The translations under genes and the position numbers were made by a program. 64,000 nt of DNA from Terriglobales bacterium. Lineage in GTDB: Bacteria; Acidobacteriota; Terriglobia; Terriglobales; Acidobacteriaceae. This document shows, in pieces, positions 27,766-35,145 of this stretch (the stretch's first letter is position 1; the number at the start of each line of letters is the position of its first letter). Location of the stretch: assembly GCA_035764005.1 (NCBI GenBank), contig DASTZZ010000107.1, positions 1-64,000 on the forward strand, given 5' to 3'. A model generated the notes under the pieces. It was given only the letters and a program-made list of their open reading frames with translations, ran no database searches and was not told the DNA's origin.

Positions 27766-29088
27766 TCACCAGCGCGGCAAAACGCGGCGCCAATCTGGGT
27801 CGACGTGCTTGCGCATTTCAGCCTCGTCATCGCGCTTCCGGTATGGATGCTTATGATAACGCTCCAGGCCGCGCGCGAGCTGATCGTGATCCAGTTCAAT
27901 TCCCAATCCGGGCTTTTCTTGGATGCGAACGCAACCGTTTGCGATCGAGATCCTGCCACCTGCAACAACTTCGTCCTTCTCTGATTGCCAGGGATAATGC
28001 GTGTCACAGGCGTAGGTAAGCTGAGGGGTCGCCGCAGCAGCATGGGCCATCGCCATGAGAGATACACCGAGATGCGAATTGGAGTGCATCGAGAGCCCCA
28101 GCCCGAAGGTGCGGCAGATCTTGCCCAGATGCTTCACCTGCTGAATGCCGCCCCAGTAATGAGGATCGCAGAGGACAACCTGCACGGCGTCCATCCGGAT
28201 CGTCTCGGGCAGGTCGGCGAATCCGGTCACCGCAACATTGCTCGCTAATGGCGTTTCCACCCCGCCATTGAGCAACTCGCGGCGAACTTGCGCCATTCCG
28301 GGAATTGTGGCCGTAGGATCTTCGAGGTACCCACCATTCCCGAGTTCCTCGCGCAGAGCTTTTCCGATCTGAACAGAAGTTTTTACTGACCACGCACAGT
28401 TCGGGTCAAGGCGAATCGGAACAGTGGGACCAAACTCTGCCCGAAGCTGCCGGACCGTCTCGGTCTCCTCTGCAGGATCGAGCACGCCGGCTTTGAACTT
28501 GATCTCGCGAAATCCATATTTCGCGAACATCTGCTTCACCTGCGCGACGAGTTGCTTCGGCGTGAGCGCTTCGCCGTATTCGTCTTCGCGCATGTCATCC
28601 CCCTCGCCGCCACCACCCGCATGTTTGTAGAACGGATATGCCGAAAACGGAACTTCGCTTCGAGCTCGCCCTCCAAGCAAATCGCAAACGGGCTTGCCTA
28701 CGGATTTGCCAATCAAATCAAGACAGGCAATCTCGATTGCAGAATAAAGCCTCGCAGCTTCGTCGGCGGGATTCTCGCCCGGGAGGTAGTAAGTCTGGGA
28801 CCGGTCAAACCGGCCGGTGACGCCGCTGCTGTCGACCATGGGCAACAGAAGTCCACAGAGCCGATATGCATCCTGTCCTAGGATTCGGCTTCGTAATTTC
28901 CCGAATGCCTGCAGGATCGCCTCGCCGCCGTGGGTCTCGCTGACACCGACAATTCCATCTTCGCTCTTGAGTTCCAGAACGGTTCTCAATGCGTACGGCG
29001 CATGCAAACCATAAGAGCTGCGTAGCGGAGGGTCCGCTATGGCGAGGGGATGAAGGCTCATATCAGCGATTTGCATTCTGAACTCCAT
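27766..29088 (-). CDS. gudD: Glucarate dehydratase-like enolase-superfamily enzyme
   Basis: 440 residues. The enolase-superfamily fold shows FREIKFKAGVLDPAEE (KxK base motif), RLDPNCAWS and YLEDPTATIPGM (metal-binding acidic residues), and MHSNSHLGVSLMAMAHA, the histidine-containing block of glucarate dehydratases. The enzyme would dehydrate D-glucarate or L-idarate to 5-keto-4-deoxyglucarate. It is far (about 25 kb) from the sugar-acid island at 53-63 kb but would feed the same product into it. The gene is flanked by intergenic DNA on both sides and appears to be its own unit. Substrate is inferred from motifs. Confidence 0.82.
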   Translation of the reverse strand: MEFRMQIADMSLHPLAIADPPLRSSYGLHAPYALRTVLELKSEDGIVGVSETHGGEAILQAFGKLRSRILGQDAYRLCGLLLPMVDSSGVTGRFDRSQTYYLPGENPADEAARLYSAIEIACLDLIGKSVGKPVCDLLGGRARSEVPFSAYPFYKHAGGGGEGDDMREDEYGEALTPKQLVAQVKQMFAKYGFREIKFKAGVLDPAEETETVRQLRAEFGPTVPIRLDPNCAWSVKTSVQIGKALREELGNGGYLEDPTATIPGMAQVRRELLNGGVETPLASNVAVTGFADLPETIRMDAVQVVLCDPHYWGGIQQVKHLGKICRTFGLGLSMHSNSHLGVSLMAMAHAAAATPQLTYACDTHYPWQSEKDEVVAGGRISIANGCVRIQEKPGLGIELDHDQLARGLERYHKHPYRKRDDEAEMRKHVDPDWRRVLPRW

Positions 29089-29169
29089 CAGTGACGACTC
29101 TTTGCGGAAGCATTACTTGAGGATTTGAACAGCGACTGAGGGAATACCGCTGTCAAAGCCAATGTAGCT

Positions 29170-29682
29170 CTAGAGGCGGCCCGTAGCTTGCAATTCGCGA
29201 TAGAACCCGAGATCTTCGCCTTGAAGCATCTTGGTGATGTATGTAATTTGGCCGTAGTGCAGGCCGAAGTGTTCGATCACCTGATACACGGCATGCAGGC
29301 CGCTCACGGTGTAACCCTGAATTTGGTAGGTCTGAACCAACTCCGATTCGGAGATGCGCGGAAGCACCTCTGCGACTTCTTGCATTGTAACCGCAAGCTT
29401 CTCGATAACTTCTGTTTTGGGAAGATGTCGCCGCTCGGCGAACTCGGCGGGACGGTTCCGCTTGTCCTCGCGATGGGCGAACGGCGCGATGATCCATTGG
29501 GTGACGTTTCCGTTCAAATGCAGAATCAAGTTGCCGATGCTGTTGCTTGCCTCATTTGGACGCCACCACACCTGCTCGTCATTCAGTGAATCCACACACG
29601 TATGCAGACGCGGCCAGTATTGCTCCAGCAGCTTCCAGCGAGAGAACTCAATGAATTCGGCAGTGACAGTTCTGGGCGGCAT
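29170..29682 (-). CDS. DinB-family putative metalloenzyme (DUF1572-like)
   Basis: 170 residues, four-helix bundle by pattern. LILHLNGNVTQWII and VIEHFGLHYGQITYI supply the three histidines expected at the metal site of the DinB/YfiT superfamily. Members include thiol-dependent S-transferases and damage-induced proteins; the substrate here is unknown. ATG start at 29682. The preceding gene (the PRTase/kinase-like protein) is on the same strand, 79 bp away, with CACGGAGGTCACGAAGG-type repeat words in the gap. Confidence 0.82.
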   Translation of the reverse strand: MPPRTVTAEFIEFSRWKLLEQYWPRLHTCVDSLNDEQVWWRPNEASNSIGNLILHLNGNVTQWIIAPFAHREDKRNRPAEFAERRHLPKTEVIEKLAVTMQEVAEVLPRISESELVQTYQIQGYTVSGLHAVYQVIEHFGLHYGQITYITKMLQGEDLGFYRELQATGRL

Positions 29683-29761
29683 GGCGGGATTATAGACTTT
29701 GACTTGAACCGGCTGCGAAAACCAAGAACGATCACGGAGGTCACGAAGGCAAGTACAAGTG

Positions 29762-31423
29762 TCACGGAGCTACTGCGGTTCCTTCTAGTAGCTTCAACGC
29801 TGCAGTTGTGTACCTGGTTGCTTCCTGTCGCAGGCGGGATTTTTCTCCGAATTCAGCAATGGAATTTGCGGCGCTCTGCGCGAATGCCATACGGAAGGAC
29901 GAATATGCGATCAAGTAGTCGGGAAGACGCTTTTGGACCTCGTCCCCGCTGATGCGGCAATATTCGCTGAGTAACAGATCGGCAGCTTCCGCGTTCAGCT
30001 CCCATTCAACAATGGCTCCGGCGAGATCCCACGCGATGTCAGTTGGGCCAGGGAAGAAGTGGTTATCGCCATGATCTGCGGCATCGAACTTCTGCAGACT
30101 GCCGTCATTTAGGGCAATCCATTCGAACGGCATCATGCGCGCATCGGCGACCACGGGTCGTTCCACCGGCAACTTGATTTGCCGAGATACTCCAAGTGCT
30201 CGCTCTAAATTGATCTGCGCCATATGCTCAAGTTCCGTTTCGGAAGCCACCGGGGAGGTCAGGTGTTCGCTGCGAAAGGCGCAGTATCGGGCCAAATGCG
30301 TCACCACCTCGCGATTTGCGCACTGTAAACGCGCTCCGCTCAACCACGCGGACACGCTGAAGCCATCTCCGCCAGAGCTGATCTGTGGTCCCCAACCATG
30401 GTTCGCCAAAAGTTGAGAGCGTTGGCGCACAGCCTTTCCATAGTGTCCATGACCGTCAAAGCGGAAAAGTAAAGTTCCATTCCGGGAAGTATACTTTTGG
30501 CGCTCAGTCCAAGGCCACACCCCCGGCCAGTCCGCTTCTGAGTCGAATACTCGACTTCGCCATGCGCCGCCTCCAATGTACTCGTCGGCTTGCGATGGCA
30601 TGTAGCGAGTTGGCTTGAGCGGAGTAGTTCGAAAGTTCTTCCAGCGCTGAGCGGCATTAGGAGCGAAGAGATTCTCGAGGTTCGGCGTAGAGCTTGGCAT
30701 GAGAACGATGCGCTCGGCTGGAACACCTTCTTCAACCAAAGCTTCCGCAACCGAGAGAAACGACGAACCGCTCAGCCCTGGACCCTCATCGACAACGAAA
30801 AAATGCGCGTTCTGCCCGTTCTGTGCTGCGATCCAGTTCCGCTCATCCTGGGTGACAGGAAGGCGACGTTCGAACGGATGTCCAATAGGGCGCACCGTGA
30901 TTCGTGCGGCGCCAATTCCTTTCGCCGAAAACCATGCGCGGACGATTGCGGAAAGTGTCGTACCAATCGAGCGAATACCGACCACCGCCGCCGCTGGCGG
31001 ACATGTCGCCTCGGCAGCGAGCAAATCGGCGTAGTCGAGTGGATGCAGCGCGTAATAACAAAATCCTTCCGGAGTGGACAGCGTGAGCGACCGTGGGACC
31101 TGTAACTCTCCAAGAGTGGCTGCGAGCTTCGCTGAGATGTGCGGACGTGATTTGGTAAGCAGCGCCGACGCAAGCTGGTCGGCTGCTTCAGCGATTACGT
31201 GTGCTTCCATACTGCCGGCATCGTGATCAACCAGAGCGCATTCGAGTCCGCCTGCGCGGAGGAGAGCATCGATCAGCTCGTCCCGAGCAATTTGATTGGA
31301 AAAGTCGGTGAGCGACAGGACCGCTTCGATCTGCGCGAGTAATCCGCGTAGCAGCTCTGGACCGCTGCGTACACTCCGCCCATCGCGGAAGACAAGAAGC
31401 TTCCAAGTATCGGCTGTACTCAC
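29762..31423 (-). CDS. Uncharacterised protein, possible phosphoribosyltransferase-like domain fused to a kinase-like domain
   Basis: 553 residues, soluble. I do not recognise the family as a whole. The middle (about 145-260) resembles a type I PRTase: FFVVDEGPGLSGSSFLSVAEAL has the acidic-pair plus glycine/serine PRPP-loop pattern, and GIRSIGTTLSAIVRAWF precedes it. The C-terminal part (about 325-550) recalls aminoglycoside phosphotransferase-like kinases: a nucleotide-lobe-like GTLLFRFDGHGHYGKAVRQR, then FDAADHGDNHFFPGPTDIAW with DLAGAIVEWEL after it. The start is a GTG. No partner gene points to a pathway. The domain calls are inferences from short motifs. Confidence 0.6.
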   Translation of the reverse strand: MSTADTWKLLVFRDGRSVRSGPELLRGLLAQIEAVLSLTDFSNQIARDELIDALLRAGGLECALVDHDAGSMEAHVIAEAADQLASALLTKSRPHISAKLAATLGELQVPRSLTLSTPEGFCYYALHPLDYADLLAAEATCPPAAAVVGIRSIGTTLSAIVRAWFSAKGIGAARITVRPIGHPFERRLPVTQDERNWIAAQNGQNAHFFVVDEGPGLSGSSFLSVAEALVEEGVPAERIVLMPSSTPNLENLFAPNAAQRWKNFRTTPLKPTRYMPSQADEYIGGGAWRSRVFDSEADWPGVWPWTERQKYTSRNGTLLFRFDGHGHYGKAVRQRSQLLANHGWGPQISSGGDGFSVSAWLSGARLQCANREVVTHLARYCAFRSEHLTSPVASETELEHMAQINLERALGVSRQIKLPVERPVVADARMMPFEWIALNDGSLQKFDAADHGDNHFFPGPTDIAWDLAGAIVEWELNAEAADLLLSEYCRISGDEVQKRLPDYLIAYSSFRMAFAQSAANSIAEFGEKSRLRQEATRYTTAALKLLEGTAVAP

Positions 31424-31441
31424 CTCTGGAATGGTACCGCG

Positions 31442-31672
31442 CTATGCAGCTTTGTTCTTGCCCCGAGTGACCCGCGGGGAGCGCGAGACGTCGCCCTCTT
31501 TGTCGATGAAATATAGAAACTGATTATCGCGATCGACTGCATGCTCGACGAGGACCTCAGTCTTGCCCTCACCCGACTTCGGCTTCTGGCAAACGTTGCC
31601 GTCTTTGTCGAGGAAGTAGAGGTACTTTGCGTAGTCCCGCTTCAACCCAAGCTGCTTCACCTTTTCTGCCAT
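31442..31672 (-). CDS. Small protein with two internal repeats
   Basis: 76 residues. Two similar blocks, KYLYFLDKDGNVCQKPKSGEG and QFLYFIDKEGDVSRSPRVTRG, cover most of the protein, giving a repeated F-L-D/K-D/E-G beta-hairpin pattern. I do not recognise the family; similar short repeat proteins occur in Acidobacteriota. It starts at the ATG at 31672 and lies 18 bp upstream of the PRTase/kinase-like gene on the same strand, so the two may be co-transcribed. Confidence 0.65.
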   Translation of the reverse strand: MAEKVKQLGLKRDYAKYLYFLDKDGNVCQKPKSGEGKTEVLVEHAVDRDNQFLYFIDKEGDVSRSPRVTRGKNKAA

Positions 31673-31778
31673 GGCTTGCTTGGATTCGTTAACGTAACAG
31701 CCTGATGCCCGCCCAGGATGGCAGCAGAATCAGCCGCTGCGTCGGCGCAGTTTGACGCGAGCAAACAAGTCAGACCGG

Positions 31779-33008
31779 CTACTTTGCTGCTCGCCTCGCT
31801 TTGCCTTTGGATTGAAGATTCGCAGGAGCAGCTTTCACTGGAGTCTCGCCCGGCGCGAGGACTCGCTTGACGATCACACCCTCTAACCGATACTTCTGCG
31901 CGACGGTGCTGCCGTTTTCGTCCCGCACGTGGATGGTGAATGTTGGCTCAGTGCCAAGATTTTCGAACTGTTCTTGTCCCACCGAGACCGGCAGCAGACC
32001 AAAGATGTTGCGATCGCGGTAAGCCGTTTCATAACGGTGCTTTTTTACGTTCCAGCTGAAGACGCGAACCTGGTTGTAGTCGAAGGGCATGCCGTCTTTG
32101 GGTTCGGTGAGCAGGACAAGATAATAGGACTCGTCCTTGTTTAGCTCGGGATCATGAACGGTGGTGAGGGGAAAGAACGAAACGATGCGCTGGCCTTCCG
32201 CATACTGCGCGATATCGAGCGGCACGTCAATGTCGATCATGCGCCCAAGAACCCACCCGCTATGCCCTTGGGAAGTGCGAACCAGCCACCAGTCTTCCAT
32301 GGGCACTGCCGGCACTACAGGCTGATCTTCGGCAACACGTTGCGGCTTACCTTTGGAGGATTTTTTGCTAGTTGGCGCAGCCTTGGCTGGCGCAGCAGAG
32401 GCCGGCTGTTCCTTGCTTTTGTATTCGGTCTCGTCTTCCTTCGCGGCGTCGCTTGCATCCTGCTTCTCTTCGGATTTTTCCGCAGTTGCTGAAGCCGATG
32501 CCTGGAGCAGAGGTGGCGGAGGCGCAGAACTCGCGGCACGCGAAACCGCTGCGCGCTGCAGCAGATCAATCTTGTCTCCCTCTTTCAGCAGGAAGAGGCG
32601 ATCGGTGTCACGCCCGGGCGTGAGATGCAGGCGGAAGTCGCTGCGCAGCACGCCATGCGCCTGCACAGGATCGTTCTGGTGGTCGCGATTGAGCTGCTGA
32701 AAGCCGCGAAAAACATCTTCACCGACGAGGTAACGGTCCTGGAGCCATCCCTCCTCACCTTTCTCGTTGCGTACGCGCTCCCAGCGTTTGCCGCGCTCCA
32801 GGACAACTACTTTATCGCCGTTCTTAACGATTCCCGTTTTGGAATACACAGGCGCGACGCGGTCGCGAAGCGCAGCCTGCGGAGCGGCGGTGACGTACAG
32901 GATTTCATCTTGCTTTCCGTCACCGTGCCCGCACGCAGAGAACAGTAAGGCTGCGAATACGCAGAGGAGAAAAATGCTTACAGAAGCTTTAGGGGAACTG
33001 ATTTTCAC
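31779..33008 (-). CDS. Lipoprotein with bacterial SH3-like domains
   Basis: About 409 residues. A lipoprotein signal peptide ends in the lipobox LLFSAC (cysteine near residue 26). An SH3b-like domain follows (KNGDKVVVLERGKRWERVRN, EEGWLQDRYL), then an alanine/serine/lysine-rich disordered linker (about 165-230), then a second SH3-like segment (DWWLVRTSQGHSGWVLGRM) and a C-terminal beta-rich domain. SH3b domains bind peptidoglycan or peptides, so a periplasmic wall-binding role is likely. The frame is open to TTG 33011, but GTG 33008 is equally possible. No catalytic domain is visible. Confidence 0.75.
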   Translation of the reverse strand: MKISSPKASVSIFLLCVFAALLFSACGHGDGKQDEILYVTAAPQAALRDRVAPVYSKTGIVKNGDKVVVLERGKRWERVRNEKGEEGWLQDRYLVGEDVFRGFQQLNRDHQNDPVQAHGVLRSDFRLHLTPGRDTDRLFLLKEGDKIDLLQRAAVSRAASSAPPPPLLQASASATAEKSEEKQDASDAAKEDETEYKSKEQPASAAPAKAAPTSKKSSKGKPQRVAEDQPVVPAVPMEDWWLVRTSQGHSGWVLGRMIDIDVPLDIAQYAEGQRIVSFFPLTTVHDPELNKDESYYLVLLTEPKDGMPFDYNQVRVFSWNVKKHRYETAYRDRNIFGLLPVSVGQEQFENLGTEPTFTIHVRDENGSTVAQKYRLEGVIVKRVLAPGETPVKAAPANLQSKGKARRAAK

Positions 33009-33095
33009 CAAACAGTCTGACTCTGAATCAAGGAGTTAGGGCTACACAGAATTGTAGCTCCCGATAGCGGCAATCTCGAAGCTGTGCGGACCAAT

Positions 33096-33533
33096 CTAGT
33101 TAGGCTTCTTCTTGACCTTCGTGATCGTCTCGTCGATTGGCTTGCGACCGGCGTAGCCTTCCTCAAGATCGTGCCAGTGCGTGATTTTTTCTTCTCCCAT
33201 CTTCCAGCAGAGCAGAATGGTCTTGCCATCGACAACGCACGGAAAATCCAGCAGGCCCATATCAAGATCTTTTACCTGAACGCCAGTAGCATCGATTTCA
33301 GCAACCGCATCCTTGATTCGCTGTGCGGTTTTTTCGCGCTCGGCACGCCGCATCGCCGCCTTGCCGATCTCGACCAACAAACCGCCGGAGAGGAAAATGC
33401 GCTGCGCGAGTTCCTGGAATTCGGCGTCGATGGTTTCGATCAGCTGCTTGCCGTCAATCGCCTGCTTCAGCAGCGACTTGAGTACAGGAAGCAGTACTTG
33501 TGCTTCCTGCAGAGTGAAATGCTTTTGTGCCAT
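33096..33533 (-). CDS. DUF2203 family protein
   Basis: 145 residues. It begins at MAQKHFTLQEAQVLLPVLKSLL, typical of DUF2203 proteins, and ends with the conserved DFPCVVDGKTILLCWKMGEEKITHWHDLEEGYAGRKPI region (written in part). The frame extends upstream to an ATG at 33632, but that stretch lacks family similarity and overlaps an inverted repeat. The function of the family is unknown; conserved tryptophan and histidine residues in CWKMGEEKITHWH suggest ligand binding. It stands between nadA and the SH3 lipoprotein gene on the same strand. Confidence 0.85.
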   Translation of the reverse strand: MAQKHFTLQEAQVLLPVLKSLLKQAIDGKQLIETIDAEFQELAQRIFLSGGLLVEIGKAAMRRAEREKTAQRIKDAVAEIDATGVQVKDLDMGLLDFPCVVDGKTILLCWKMGEEKITHWHDLEEGYAGRKPIDETITKVKKKPN

Positions 33534-33576
33534 GGTGTCAGAAACTATTTTAATTGATTGCAAAGCAGCCGGTTGA

Positions 33577-33636
33577 GTTCGCGATCTGGCTTTCGCGATA
33601 CAAATCACACAATCGCGAAATCGGGAAATCACGAAA
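33577..33636. repeat. Degenerate inverted repeat of CGAAATC words
   Basis: The right arm (33612-33636) is a degenerate tandem of ATCGCGAAATC, GGGAAATC and ACGAAAT words; the left arm (33577-33599) contains TTCGCGAT twice, its complement. It lies between nadA and DUF2203 and may end the nadA transcript. Confidence 0.5.
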
Positions 33637-33670
33637 TTACACCAGCGCGGCGCTCTCGAAGAGGTTCCGT

Positions 33671-34783
33671 CTAGGTTCCGATCTCCAGCATTCGGTCCAG
33701 CGCAACCTTAGCCCAATACTTCACGTCATCCGCAACTCGAATGCGATTAACGACGTTGCCTTCAACAAGGTTTTCGAGAGCCCACGCCAGGTGCTGCGGA
33801 GAAATCCGGAACATTGTGGTGCACAAACAGCCAGAGTCGTCCAGCGTGATCACCTTCTTGCCCTGCTCAGCAAAGCGCTTGCCCATGCGGTTGACCAGGT
33901 GAATTTCAGTTCCAACGGCGAACATTGTGCCGCTCGGAGCTTCTTCGATGATCTTGATCAGCCGTTCGGTTGAGCCGAGCCGGTCAGCCTTCTGGCAGAC
34001 TTCCCACCGGCATTCCGGGTGGACGATCACCTGAATTCCCGGATATTTGGCCCGAACCTTGTCCACATGCTCCGGCAGGAAACGCTGGTGAACCGAGCAG
34101 TGTCCTTTCCAGAGAATCACTTTGGCGGATCGCAGACGCTCGGGTGTGACTCCGCCATTCAGCATGTAAGGATCCCAGACCACCATCTCCGAAAGCGGAA
34201 TTCCCATCGCGTAAGCGGTATTCCGGCCAAGATGCTGATCGGGTAAGAATAAGACTTTCGGAGCTTTCTTATAGGCCCAGTGGAAGGCATTTCCAGCGTT
34301 CGACGACGTGCAAACGAGCCCACCACGCTCACCGACAAACGCTTTGATCGCCGCCGTGGAGTTCATATAAGTAAGAGGAACAAGCCCGTTTTCGAGAACC
34401 CCAAGCCGCTCTAGCTGCTCCCAGCAGTCCTCTACCTGACCGATTTCTGCCATGTCGGCCATCGAGCAGCCGGCATTCAGATCCGGCAGGATCACCTGCT
34501 GCTCGCGACGCGCCAGAATATCGGCGCTTTCCGCCATGAAATGCACGCCGCAGAAGACAATAAATCGCCCATCGGCCTGCGCCGAGATCTTGGAAAGCTT
34601 ATAGGAATCGCCCGTGTAGTCGGCGAAGCGGATCACTTCATCTCGCTGATAGTGATGGCCCAATATTACGCAATCGCGTCCCAGCTCGCGCCGGGCAGCG
34701 GCAATGCGCTCATCCATGGTGTGATCGGGGAGAACTAAGTAGTTCTCAAGCGAACAGGAAACCTGTGCAGTTGCAGTCGTCAC
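33671..34783 (-). CDS. nadA: Quinolinate synthase A
   Basis: 370 residues. The fold repeats of NadA are visible: CVILGHHYQRDEVIRFADYTGDS, FCGVHFMAESADIL, and the iron-sulfur cysteine blocks DLNAGCSMADMAE, VVHPECRWEV-like VIVHPECRWEVCQKAD and DDSGCLCTTMFRIS. The enzyme condenses iminoaspartate with dihydroxyacetone phosphate to give quinolinate for NAD synthesis and needs a [4Fe-4S] cluster. The start is a GTG at 34783; no better ATG exists. nadB and nadC are not in the window. Family identity is certain. Confidence 0.96.
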   Translation of the reverse strand: MTTATAQVSCSLENYLVLPDHTMDERIAAARRELGRDCVILGHHYQRDEVIRFADYTGDSYKLSKISAQADGRFIVFCGVHFMAESADILARREQQVILPDLNAGCSMADMAEIGQVEDCWEQLERLGVLENGLVPLTYMNSTAAIKAFVGERGGLVCTSSNAGNAFHWAYKKAPKVLFLPDQHLGRNTAYAMGIPLSEMVVWDPYMLNGGVTPERLRSAKVILWKGHCSVHQRFLPEHVDKVRAKYPGIQVIVHPECRWEVCQKADRLGSTERLIKIIEEAPSGTMFAVGTEIHLVNRMGKRFAEQGKKVITLDDSGCLCTTMFRISPQHLAWALENLVEGNVVNRIRVADDVKYWAKVALDRMLEIGT

Positions 34784-35145
34784 GTCTATTTTCCGCCTTC
34801 AGTCTCGACACAACCGCCGGGCTTTCACTCGGTTCGGCTGCTCGAAACGGGGATGTTGAAAGCAATCCGCCGGCTCCAGTAGGTCCACTACGCTGGTTCG
34901 CGCCCGACCTACGGGGATGTTGAAGCCGACATCTATTCGATGTCCCAGCCGCCCAAAAGTCGCCAGGTTGCTGGCGTTTTCAGGCGCTTAGACCTATATA
35001 GTGTCGCATTTCTGAGGCCCTCGGTGCAACGCGAACAGCGGATATCTGCCGCTTAGCCATTACCAGTAGCCTTTCTGTACGATTACTAAGGCCGGACTCC
35101 GTGACCTTCTCTGTGCCTTCGTGACCTTTGTGTTCGCTCCTCCGT
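34784..35145. other. Intergenic region between nadA and the Get3/ArsA gene, divergent promoters expected
   Basis: About 360 bp without a convincing gene. It holds a direct repeat, ACGGGGATGTTGAA, twice (about 34847-34861 and 34912-34926), and, just before the ATPase gene, GTGACCTTCTCTGTGCC and TTCGTGACCTTTGTG words of the CACGAAGG repeat class (35101-35131). Genes on both sides point away, so promoters of both must lie here, but I see no clear -35/-10 pair. Confidence 0.6.
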
